A stretch of DNA of 64,000 bases from Microglena sp. YARC (taxonomy: Eukaryota; Chlorophyta; Chlorophyceae; Chlamydomonadales; Chlamydomonadaceae). This document shows, in pieces, positions 30,827 to 40,789 of the stretch (position 1 is its first letter; every line of letters starts with the position of its first letter). Under the pieces are notes generated by a model that searched no databases, was not told where the DNA came from, and worked only from the letters and a program-made list of their open reading frames with translations. Made by a program: the position numbers and the translations under genes. Location of the stretch: contig CM039464.1 of the NCBI GenBank assembly GCA_022414725.1, positions 53,548,268 to 53,612,267 on the forward strand. The letters are read 5' to 3'.

Positions 30827-31014
30827 CAGGGTAATACAAAGCGTGCGCGGCAGCGCGATTTTGCGCACGCTTTTTGAGCCTCACTGCTCGTTTCGAGCAG
30901 TTTTTTCAACCCCCTGTGGGCGCAGTTTTTGCGCTTTTTGCACTAGTAAGCGCTGGCCAATTTGACGTTGGTGCGCTCTAAGCGCTGACAAATTTGACAA
31001 AATGTAGTACCCTG
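30827..31014 (+). mobile_element. hAT-like MITE, copy A
   Basis: CAGGGTAATACAAAG at the left and GTAGTACCCTG at the right; flanked by a perfect 8-bp TSD GTCTCGAT (30819-30826 and 31015-31022). The inverted palindrome arm (48055-48065) carries the uninterrupted site GGGTCTCGATCTCTGCC, confirming both edges. Interior rich in GCGC/AAAGCGC motifs; no transposase. An 8-bp TSD and a CAGGG terminus are typical of the hAT superfamily. Confidence 0.88.
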
Positions 31015-31791
31015 GTCTCGATCTCTACCTTGCCAGAAAAAATTGAAACATGACTCATTAAATAAGACGTATTCATCTGTACCAACACCTGTGGCTAAAC
31101 CCTCAACAAGTTTGTTCCAAATTTAAATAATATGTTACGCATCTCAAGCCCAGCATGGGCCAAAACAGTCTAGTTGGCTGGTCTCAATGTAGTGCTGAAA
31201 ATCAAAAAGATCTTGACGAGGTAGTTCACTCAGCAAATTGCATATCTTTAGAGGAGACAACTTAGGATGGCAATTCAGCAATCCTGCCTTCTGAGAGTCG
31301 TTGTGAACTCAAGCGGGACCCCCTGTCGATCCTCATCCCACATGTTCGCAACCCCCCCTACATAGAACGCATGACGACTGCAATAGTGCCAATGTACACG
31401 CCACACTGAGACGCTTCGATTTGTCGCTGTCCTAAGTGAAACGACTCACTCAGAAAAAGTTAGCAAAAAGGTCAAAAAATGTGATTCGACCTTGAGGGGG
31501 GGGGGGGGTAAGGTAAGGAGCTCGATTTCGAACTTGTCAGAATTTAATCGAGACCGGCATGGATCATCAGGAAATCAGCTTCCCTTTCACACTCAAGTAT
31601 TTTTATTTCACGTTGTAGGATTTCCGAAAACGTTCTTTGAATTGCCCCCTCATGTTAGGCACATACATAAACAGGTAGGTCAAATCTTCAAATACCCAGA
31701 TACTTAATCATGTACCCGTGTATTCTTGTATATGTCCCCCTCTCCCTCTTGTACATCTACTGCACTAGATAGGTAAATAAATAGGCAGACA

Positions 31792-31823
31792 GAAGAAGAA
31801 GAAGAAGAAGAAGAAGAAGAATT
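31792..31823. repeat. (GAA)n microsatellite
   Basis: AGAAGAAGAAG run of about ten triplets. Confidence 0.9.
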
Positions 31824-31829
31824 GTAACA

Positions 31830-32500
31830 TGGTTACATGGATGTCATCATTCCTGAGGGATGCCTCATGGACTGGTACATCGTTCGTGTGACCTAGTCTT
31901 TTCACATGCGTCCGTTATGACAGTTGTCCGATCACAGATTGGCTGATCCAACTGACCCCAGAGGTTTGGGAGCTATCGATTACGACTACAGTTGGGAATC
32001 ATACGATATTTTAGGAAGAATCGTAAGATATCGTACAATTACGATATCCTTTACCACTTCTCTTTGAAAATCAGTATGAGGCCAAGGGACATTACAGGTA
32101 ATCGCGTGACAACGTGATACAGCAGAATTCAAGTCAGATGAACAAATATTGAAGAAGATAGAAAAACAAGTACTATTTATCGTACAATATATCGCCTTAT
32201 AGAAAAACAAGTACTATTTATCGTACATTTGGAGCTTTCTGTCTTCAGCTCACGCAGTCAGATTATTTGTATGATTACGATATCGTGTACCACTTTTCTT
32301 TGAAAATCAGTATGGGACCAAGGGACATTCCGGGTTATAGCGTTACAATATTGATTAGCTGAATGCAAGTCAGATGAACCAATGTTGAAGAAGATAGAAA
32401 AACAAGATACTATCGTACTCAAAAGAGTCGTACAATATATCGCCTTATATCGTACAATATAATCCGGTGAAGCTAGGCCAGGGGGCAAAAGGATGCAGCC
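31830..32500 (+). repeat. Dispersed repeat, partner 53715-54180
   Basis: Shares CGCCTCATGGACTG(G/A)TACATCGTTCGTGTGA, TGATCCAACTGACCCCAGAG and AATCAGTATG(A/G)G(G/A)CCAAGGGA in the same order with 53715-54180. An internal part is duplicated (32040-32215 and 32280-32460, each with GTCAGATGAAC and GAAGATAGAAAAACAAG). Its 3' half is also found inverted at 46680-46925. Confidence 0.7.
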
Positions 32501-32502
32501 TT

Positions 32503-32640
32503 AACGACTTGGGCACATTGGGGCCCAAAAGGGCAGCAGGATACTCTAACCATCATCATTAGAGGAGGTCCACAGATCTGAAGGTGGAGGACGCTTTCAC
32601 CAGCAGGGTCGCTCTTTCTCTAGCCTGTCCATCATCTTAC
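32503..32640 (+). repeat. Dispersed repeat with partners at 62965-63090 and 46540-46655 (inverted)
   Basis: GACTTGGGCACATTGGGGCCCAA, AGGGCAGCAGGATACT, CATCATCATT and CGCTTTCACCA are shared in order. Confidence 0.7.
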
Positions 32641-32699
32641 TCAGGTGTCCACGCTCTCTTTTCCCAGCCTCTAACCTTGCATCCAGGTCGGACATCTGC

Positions 32700-35176
32700 A
32701 GGAAGTACATTAGAGACATGGAAAGGTGATCGCTAGCGCTCATCAGGCTGGTCTACCTAGGAATGGACCGACAAACTATTGGTACAATGCGGATTATAGG
32801 AATAGAAGGAAACAATGGAAAGATTCTAGAGAGAGACCGGTATTGATGGCCATGCTACGAAAGTAGCGAGGGCGCAATACCGGAATCTGACTAAAAAGAT
32901 TAAGTAGAGTAGCTAAGGCCCAGATCGCAAAGTCCTTGATTGATAAGTTAAAGAGGAGTCCCCGGTTGTTCTGGAAGAAGTATATGGGAAGTAGTAGCAA
33001 ATGTCCCCTCATGAATGTTGAGTAATGGGCTAAATACTTTGCAAGCACCTTCCAATATTGTGAGCATGTTCAGATAGAAGTAACTGATGTCCCAGAAATA
33101 GACATTGCAGCTGCAAGTCTGTTGAATATCCCCATCTCTGAGACTGAGGTCTATACGGAGCTTACAAAACTTCAACGGAGCAAAGCCGTTGGAGTAGATG
33201 GTATACCTGCTGAGTTCTGTATCCCTATAATCACGAAACTGTTCAATCGCATCTCGAGTGCTGACTAGTGACTACCCTAGTCAATGTGCAGATAGTGCCA
33301 TTACTCCTATTCCTAAATCCAAAGGATCCCTTACCAAGTATGATAACTACAGGGGAATTGCGGGTTTTTTAAGTTTCAGTTTTGAAGTTTAAGTTCAGTT
33401 TATGAAAATGGCTCTTGGCGTTAGAGATAACGCCTCTACCGACTTGGTTCTCAATGAGCTCGATAGATTACCTACATGGGCTCAATGGTTGAGACAATGG
33501 ATTGGCTTTTGGAACAAAATTGTTGACCGTAAGGACGGTGATTTTGTGAAAAGAGTCTTGCTAGAGAAAGTTATAATGGCAACCAGAGATAGGAACAAAC
33601 AATGCTGGTCTCAGCTGGTATCATGGTAATACTGGTATCAGCTGGTATCATGGATTACTAATACTGGTATCAGCTGGTATCATGGATTACTAATACTGGT
33701 ATCAGCTGGTATCATGGATTACTAATACTGGTATCAGCTGGTATCATGGATTACTAATACTGGTATCAACTGGTATCATGGATTACTAATACTGGTATCA
33801 GCTGGTAACATGGATTACTAATACTGGTATCAGCTGGTATCATGGATTACTAATACTGGTATCAGCTGGTATCATGGATTACTAACACTGGTGTCAGCTG
33901 GTATCATGGATAACTAATACTGGTATCAGCTGGTATCATGGATTACTAATACTGGTATCAGCTGGTATCATGGATTACTAATACTGGTATCAGCTGGTAT
34001 CATGGATTACTAATACTGGTATCAGCTGGTATCATGGATTACTAATACTGGTATCAGCTGGTATCATGGATTACTAATACTGGTATCAGCTGGTATCATG
34101 GATTACTAATACTGGTATCAGCTGGTATCATGGATTACTAATACTGGTATCAGCTGGTATCATGGATTACTAATACTGGTATCAGCTGGTATCATGGATT
34201 ACTAATACTGGTATCAGCTGTATCATGATTACTAATACTGGTATCAGCTGGTATCATGGATTACTAATACTGGTATCAGCTGGTATCATGGATTACTAAT
34301 ACTGGTATCAGCTGGTATCATGGATTACTAAGATGCATTCAGAAATTAGGTGTTATAGAACATTTCTCTGCTAGTATTCAAGATAATCAGACTTCACTGA
34401 GCAAGATTGACTTCGAAAAAACTAATGAAGGCACCTCTAAAATAACAGACATTGACTGGCAATCCATGATTACAGTGCACCCTAGGAATCTTGGTTATAA
34501 CCAAGGAATCGGTATTATAACTATTATGTGTGCAAATTTGATGACGTCAGAGGATAGAAACCAAAGTTCCACATACACTAACTTATTAAATAATAGGGGT
34601 GGTATTAAATGCATAGCAAGACGACGTCTTCAAGCTCACAACTTAAATGTTGAATCAGAAAGGAGTATCTCTCGTCCTGGCAGAATTTGCAGGTGCTGTG
34701 ATATGGTGGTTGACCGTAGAAGAGTGGTCTAAGATGAAATGCATTTCATATTAGGATGTCCGTTTTATATAGACTATAGAAGAGATATATATATTATGAT
34801 TTATGTTATACACTGAGGATTGAAAAATTAATTTTGAGAAAATGAAAATATAATCTGAATTGATGGATAATGACTCCCGCATGAAGCTGTTCATGAATCC
34901 TGATTCCTTTGAAGGATGGAAATACTTAATACAATTTTTTAAAAAATGCAATAAGAATCGCACAATTAAATCCTCATCCCATATGATGTAATGATTTAAT
35001 TATATTGTAGAATTAAATGATCACTGTAGCATGAACTCAGGGCCCCCGTCGATAAAACGATTGTTTGGGGTTCAGTTCATCATTTGTTTTTCTTCTAAGC
35101 CTTTCCTATCACGGTTGGGCAAGTTCCTTAAGCCTATTTGGCCTGCCCCTGGACTGTAATATACATACATGCATAC

Positions 35177-35178
<2 letters not shown>
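32700..35178 (+). pseudogene. Internally deleted LINE, left palindrome arm
   Basis: Plus strand. About 33000-33240 encodes the pre-RT segment (WAKYFASTFQYCEHV, then LQRSKAVGVDGIPAEF, equivalent to the usual KAPGPDGIPAEF), followed by ITPIPKSKG and YDNYRGIA, the first RT motif. The catalytic RT core is missing: sequence jumps to the C-terminal block MKMALGVRDN...WLRQWIGFWNKIV (33402-33629). A 32-bp minisatellite follows, then the Cys-rich end (RICRCCDMVV, stop, DEMHFILGCPFY) at 34680-34770 and a 3' UTR ending CTGGACTGTAATATACATAC. Several stops; inactive. The same deletion exists in the right-arm copy. Confidence 0.82.
33608..34335. repeat. 32-bp minisatellite, about 22 copies, inside the LINE
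   Basis: Unit TACTGGTATCAGCTGGTATC plus ATGGATTACTAA, nearly invariant. It sits between the two halves of the LINE C-terminal region. The right arm has only about 3.5 copies (45345-45455), so the array expanded after the inverted duplication. Confidence 0.97.
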
Positions 35179-35232
<54 letters not shown>

Positions 35233-35235
35233 CTG
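35178..35235. repeat. (CAGA)n microsatellite
   Basis: About thirteen CAGA/GACA tetranucleotides directly after the LINE (CATA)n tail. Confidence 0.97.
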
Positions 35236-35568
35236 CGCCGTCAAGATTTTAAATTGCATGTCATTCTCCTCCTTCGTGATGGCTGCCTTAGCCTCACACA
35301 GTGCAATCTCTGTCTCATTCGAGACATCCTCAGCCTCCAACAGTGCAATCTCTGTCTCATTCGAGACTACCTCAGCCTTCCACAAAGCAATCTCTTCCTT
35401 AGTGGCAACTACCTCTGCCTTCAACATGCAAACCTGAGTATTGAAATTGTTGCTGAATCGGCTTACGCTGGCTGTAAGCTCAGCCAGCTGCCTCTGGATG
35501 GAGGCAAGAACGGACACATCCTGATCACAGGGGTTAACCAGAACATTTGCGAGTGGGTTTGCAGACAT
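35236..35568 (-). CDS. Coiled-coil ORF fragment, probably transposon ORF1/gag
   Basis: ATG at 35568 on the minus strand; about 110 codons open into the microsatellite. N-terminal MSANPLANVLVNPCDQDVSV, then IQRQLAELTASVSRF and a heptad-rich region made of three tandem 14-residue repeats (KAEVVSNETEIAL, EAEDVSNETEIAL, EAKAAITKEEN). Predicted amphipathic coiled coil. It lies between two LINE 3' tails and is absent from the other palindrome arm, so it arrived by insertion. It may be the oligomerisation part of a retroelement ORF1. No family assignment. Confidence 0.45.
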
Positions 35569-35589
35569 AATGTTTGTATGTGCGTATGT

Positions 35590-35735
35590 ATTAGTTCATC
35601 AATGCCTTTCATTTTTAAGCCCTTTCTATCATGGTTGGGCAAGTCCCTAAAGCCTATTTGGCCTACCCCTGGTCTGTAACATACACACACATACATACAT
35701 ACATACATGCTGATATATTGTAACATACATACATA
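35590..35735 (+). mobile_element. LINE 3'-end fragment with (CATA)n tail
   Basis: TTAGTTCATCAATG, CTATCATGGTTGGGCAAGTCCC, AGCCTATTTGGCCTACCCCTGG and TGTAACATAC followed by (ACAT)n. Same family as 35040-35178. Confidence 0.75.
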
Positions 35736-35887
35736 TATGCATGGCTATCGTCTAGTGTAGTTGGGCAGGTGGCTTGCAGTACAGAGCTCAAAATGGGAAA
35801 ACACCTTCAAATTACCACCAGAAATCACCAATCAGAGAACTTGCAAATTGTGAGTATGTATGGTACAGTCCAGGGGTACCCAAATAG

Positions 35888-35924
<37 letters not shown>

Positions 35925-36061
35925 GTGGGGGGGGGGGGGGGGGGGGGGGGGAGTATTAATAGATGGTGCCAGCCGTGGTGATAGAGATACTGGTAGTGGC
36001 AGCCGAAAGTGAGAGATAGTAACAGCCGAAGGTGATTGAGATAGTAAATGCCAGTGTGATG

Positions 36062-36128
<67 letters not shown>

Positions 36129-36400
36129 CATCCCCCCCCCCCCCCACCCCCCCACACACACACACCTCTAGCACATGACTTAGTACCCCAAGACGGATTA
36201 GCTTGGATAGCCCAAGACTTAGAAACCCACGGTAGTATGCCCCCCCCCCTCCTTCTCCCCCTATCTCCTTCCCTCCACATCCCCCCACCCCACCCCACCC
36301 CACCCCCCGCCCGCCTCCACCTAGAGCCACCTATCTCACAAACGCCTCCTCGCTCCTACCCCTCCTATCTCCCCCCACCCCCCTCCAGCTGCAACTTGGC
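35888..36400. repeat. GT, poly-G, GA and C-rich simple sequence
   Basis: (GT)n and a G-run at 35888-35952, (GA)n at 36060-36127, C-rich at 36132-36165 and 36237-36395. Frames here are artefacts. Confidence 0.9.
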
Positions 36401-36628
36401 TGCCAGCCATAAGGGTATAGATAGAAGTGGTCAGCTTAATGACACTCATAGCATAGCAGATATTATGTGATGCATGGGCGAGTCCCTAACTAGATGGTTT
36501 ATTGTATTTGATTTTATACAAGTTTGTTTTGGGCTAGTTGTTTAATTGTTTCTTGGTTATAAATTAAGGTTTTTTTTTTTTTTTACTGTGTGGCTGGACC
36601 GCAATCAAATTGTGTATCACCGTTCACC

Positions 36629-36695
<67 letters not shown>
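36629..36695. repeat. (GA)n microsatellite
   Basis: About thirty GA dinucleotides with one interruption. Confidence 0.95.
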
Positions 36696-36696
<1 letters not shown>

Positions 36697-37099
36697 AAGG
36701 CTGCAAGATGCGGAACTGTTGCTGTGTTGTAGTTTTTGGTAGAAACGATAACGGTTGGGGCACACAAATACCCAGCCGCAGTGACTGCTTATCGGGTACC
36801 TTACTACGTCCCGAATTCACAGGTTGATGTATTAAACATAGGGTACCCCGAATTAATAGGTAACTATATATTGGTGGGGGTGGGGGGACACATCCCACCC
36901 CAAGACATGCAAATACACAATTGTACTTCTTCGTCTTCTGATCGTTCTGATGCGCAAAATCTTTAAAAGACCTGATCAAGATGCATTAGCTAGGTTCATC
37001 ATTGGTTGCCTTCAACTAAGATAGAGCACACTTCGAACTCATGAATATGGCAGATACCGGTATTTAAGAATATAAAATACAACTGACAGTACTGTTTCT

Positions 37100-37295
37100 T
37101 TCCAAAACTTTCTTTCCAAGCTTAATTGCACTTTTTAATGTTTCTTTCCAAGCTTAATTGCACTTTTTAATGTTTCTTTCCAAAACTTTCTTTCCAAGCT
37201 TAATTGCACTTTTTAATGTTTCTTTCCAAGCTTAATTGCACTTTTTAATGTTTCTTTCCAAAACTTTCTTTCCAAGCTTAATTGCACTTTTTATC
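37100..37295. repeat. Tandem repeat TTTCTTTCCAAGCTTAATTGCACTTTTTAATG
   Basis: About five copies, some with an added TTTCCAAAAC half-unit. Confidence 0.9.
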
Positions 37296-38120
37296 TCTTC
37301 AAAAGGTTGAGGCTTGGACGTATCTCAGGTCAACAATAAAATGCCTAAGACCAATGAAGTCTATGTTTGCTTCGTTAAATGTATGAGGAGGATTGCACTA
37401 AGCATTTTTATGAAAGGAATTGCCTTGGCCAACATGGGGTCGGTGTTTATTTCCATGCTTTGCGCAACAGCAACATTCATTTATTATCTGTTCGTCTACC
37501 GGTATTCACAATGTATATTGTTTCTTCACAGTTATTTGTCCTCGTGGAATAACTTCACAACGGTGACTATAGCTAGCTCCTGCTTACGCTGTGGTGTCCT
37601 TAACATCACGTCCTGTGAGTAACTGTATTACACGGATGTAACAATTTCAATTTCAAATAACAGTTATTTGTCCTTGTGGACAGATATCCACTTATGTTGA
37701 CAATTTGTTTCTTGGGGCAACTTTTGGATCACTGTGGCCTATATTCATTGGCCAACACTTGAGCCAAATGAATCTGACCACTTGAACTTGAAGTTGGTTG
37801 AGGCTCATGAATCCAGCCTGAAGGCTTCTCGCTGTCATCGGCAGTGTAGCAGTTTTAGAACCGGTAACCAATCAATATTCGTATCCACATATACTCTATC
37901 CGTTCTCTTCATGCAATCATCGATCAACCAAGTCAGTTGATCATGATCTTCCTTGCACATCGGGTAGTGCATCGGAACAGGTAGGGGCAATAATAATCTG
38001 ACAGTTTTGTCGAGTATTCAAAAAGACAAAGGCAGATATCTATTCGGATCGGTCGGGAACTTAGGCCAACCCATTTTCTTCTCTGGGACTCTGGGCATTC
38101 CAATTCCTGTCTTTGAGATG

Positions 38121-38311
38121 TGTGATAATCTGAGTCTGCAAGTCTCAATCGTTTACAGTTATAGAAGAGAGAGAGTAAGTCGCACGAAGGCGATAAATAC
38201 TAAGGCAGTCTGTAGTCCACAGTACTGCTCGTCGGCGGGAAACACGGGACCGGGTAGTGACCGGCCAGCCCATTGCCAACTCAGATAGACACATGAAAGT
38301 CGTCTATAACA
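38121..38311 (-). mobile_element. 3' LTR of non-autonomous Copia element
   Basis: Direct repeat of 42729-42911, TGTGATAATCTG to GTCTATAACA, thus TG...CA ended. Preceded by TSD AGATG (38116-38120). On the element's strand a GGGGGG purine tract (38314-38319) lies just before this LTR, as expected for a polypurine tract. About seven substitutions and two or three indels separate the LTRs. Confidence 0.88.
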
Positions 38312-38832
38312 TACCCCCCAACTCAAGGTATTCTTGGGATCAAGAATTCCTGGAGTTATCTGAGGGCATAAGGAAAAATATGAAGAAAAGGTGTCAAAGA
38401 TGTAAACTGCTTGAGTCACGGATCTAAATAATAAATTGTTCAGATCATTGTTCAGGAGGAAAGGGGGAGCCTGCAGGTTCTCAAGGGCAAGGGTAACTTT
38501 TTGGAATATCTGTCTATGGTGAGACTTTGACAAGTCTAGGAGAAACTTAAACTATGGCTAGCTATAGTAGGACATGCACTAGCTATAGGTGTAGTAGAGA
38601 AGGGGCTTCAGAAGGAGGCTCCTGGGAGCAGTAGGATTTTTACAGGACATGTTTGCTAGGAGCTGCAGGGAAGGTATCTGCTGTTGGCGCATACTGCTAG
38701 GGGCTGCAGGGAGATAGGGGCAATTCAGGATAGGTAAAACTTGATCTGCCTGGGTGGGCTCAAGGGCAGGGTGTCATTTATAATCCTAGAAAGTTCATTG
38801 CTATAAAGGTGGCAGATCTAGAGTTTAGTCTC

Positions 38833-39923
38833 TTAGTGTCCATTGCAGGGATATCCATCTTGGTCCAGCTGGGTGGTAATCCTGTTCATGAGTGTTGTCA
38901 AGGACTTAGCCTTTGATGGTAGGGCTGGGGGGAATAGTTGGATCAAGATGTAGTCCATAGGTGCCCAGCTCATGCCCAGGTTGTTGATGCTCATGATGTT
39001 GCCTCCAGGGTGTGCACAGCTCTGGGGGTGCATGAGCATGGCAGGGTACAGGTCCAGGACAACGTAGTGGGAGTGGACCATGGGATCGCTGCTTGCAGAC
39101 ATATGGCCCACTGCAAGGTGAGTCTGTTGGCTTTGGACACAGTTGGGAGAGCAGTGACTAGCTTCCTCGGCTTGATGATGTGCTTGATGAGAGGTGCACA
39201 TACTGTGGATGGGTGAGAGTGAATGCTTCTGTCTGGATGCAGAATGAGCTCATCTTGCAGGAGAGCTGGGAACTTGGGCTGGAAGTCTGTGATGATCCAG
39301 TCCAGACGTTTTCTTGTTGCAGTGTTGATGAGTGGGGCAGTAGGGTAGAGGTTGAGTCTATCAAGGCTAACTGCAAACCTGGAGCGAGAGTCCCCAGATT
39401 TGTTAGTGAACTTTGCAGTGGGGGGTACATTAGGGGGCAGGTTGGAGTTCATCTCACTGAAGGGGATGTCCCCCCCCACTTTGCAGTGGGGGGTGCATTA
39501 GGGGGAAGGGGATGTCCCCCCCCACTTTGCAGTGGGGGGTACATTAGGGGGAAGGGGATGTCCCCCCCCACTTTGCAGTGGGGGGTGCATTAGGGGGAAG
39601 GGGATGTCCCCCCCCACTTTGCAGTGGGGGGTGCATTAGGGGGAAGGGGATGTCCCCCCCCACTTTGCAGTGGGGGGTACATTAGGGGGAAGGGGATGTC
39701 CCCCCCACTTTGCAGTGGGGGGTACATTAGGGGGCAGGTTGGAGTTCATCTCACTAAAGGGGATGTCCCCCCCAGGGACAGGGATGTCATACTGGATCCA
39801 GTCATCAAACTTCAAGGGGGCTGGGCCTGTGGACATGGAGTATGGGAGGTTTGTCTGGAAGAGTCCACCTCCATCTTCTGATCCATCAAAGGATTCATAC
39901 ACCCTTCTGAACTGGTGCCTCAA
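38833..39923 (-). pseudogene. Unknown ORF in the Copia tail, broken
   Basis: From 39923 on the minus strand a frame encodes YESFDGSEDGG and FDDWIQYDIPVPGGDIPFSEMN, is interrupted by a tandem array, and resumes at about 39425 with SLDRLNLYPTAP, RLDWIITDFQPKFPALLQDE and SHPSTVCAPLIKHI. It then shifts frame near 39110 to a segment ending NNLGMSWAPMDYILIQLF...QLDQDGYPCNGH. Protein-like composition, but I do not recognise the family. It occupies the place where pol should be. Confidence 0.45.
39420..39770. repeat. Minisatellite, about 47-bp unit, six to seven copies
   Basis: GGGGATGTCCCCCCCCACTT plus TGCAGTGGGGGGTRCATTAGGGGGAA. C- and G-runs on both sides of CACTTTGCAGTG make each unit a hairpin. 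Confidence 0.95.
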
Positions 39924-40041
39924 TGCATCCAGGGCTTGTCTTCCTTCAGCTTGGTCAACTGGTGGTTACCTGGGCAGTGGTGGCACCTGGAGGAAGGGGT
40001 CTTGTGTTGAGGTGACCGGCATTGGCTGTAGGGGAGGGGGG

Positions 40042-40671
40042 TTACAGGGGGGGGGTGAGGGGGGGAGGTGGAGTAGTCTGGAGAGGGGAAGGGGGAGGAG
40101 GAGGCTGGGGGAGGGGGTAAGGAGTTGGAGAGGTGAGATGGCTTGTAGACGATGCTTGCCATGATCTTTGGCGCCAGTACTCTTGTCCTTCAGTAGTGTG
40201 GTGGGTTTCCCACAGGGTGAGTTCTGACCCAATGGGCAGGACTGAGCATGCTGGAGATGGCTTGAGGATCTTGGTCATGTACAGGTCATTCTTTTTGGGG
40301 CATGACAGGATGTCCCTGGGTGCTGAGTTGCTAGTGGAGGCAAAGGTTGCAGCATTCTCTGTGAATCTGGTAGTGAGGTGGGACTCCCTCCTGAGGACAG
40401 CTGATACACTGAGGATGTTGCAAGGAGTCTGTGGGGAAGCAAGTAGGACGTCATCCAGGATGAGCAGTTGTGCATCTAGGCCCTTGAGGTAACCTCTGCC
40501 TTTCATGTGGCAGGTGATGGGGTCAGCATCTGCAGATGCAAACCTGAAGGTCGCTGGCTCATTAAGCTCCTGGACATGGGAGAGGTTGTTGATGTCACTG
40601 GTGGCATGTTCGGGTGCACCAGTATCAACTATCCAGTGTTGGGTGAGATCATCATCAAAAGCTAGGGGCAT
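40042..40671 (-). CDS. Copia protease and remnant pre-integrase region
   Basis: Starts near 40671 with HWIVDTGAPEHATSD, the aspartic protease active site (DTGA) with the Ala-Thr-Ser-Asp context of Copia elements. Further on, CNILSVSAVLRR matches the usual NLLSVSQL-type motif of the protease/GAG-pre-integrase region. After about 150 residues homology ends and the frame becomes a Pro/Ser low-complexity tail. No HHCC or DDE integrase. Separated from gag by about 120 bases with a stop. Confidence 0.75.
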   Translation of the reverse strand: MPLAFDDDLTQHWIVDTGAPEHATSDINNLSHVQELNEPATFRFASADADPITCHMKGRGYLKGLDAQLLILDDVLLASPQTPCNILSVSAVLRRESHLTTRFTENAATFASTSNSAPRDILSCPKKNDLYMTKILKPSPACSVLPIGSELTLWETHHTTEGQEYWRQRSWQASSTSHLTSPTPYPLPQPPPPPSPLQTTPPPPLTPPL

Positions 40672-40789
40672 TTGGGCAAAAAGTTCATCACATTAAAATA
40701 TTTTGTAAATAAATTTGCTTTATAACTTAACCCCAGGATGTGTTTGCAGGGGGGTCTTCATCATCATCATCATCAGAGACCAGGACAAG

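Noticed and set aside
33608..34335. CRISPR-like or centromeric satellite
   Set aside because: No spacers; the array is local, sits inside a LINE and is short in the paired arm.
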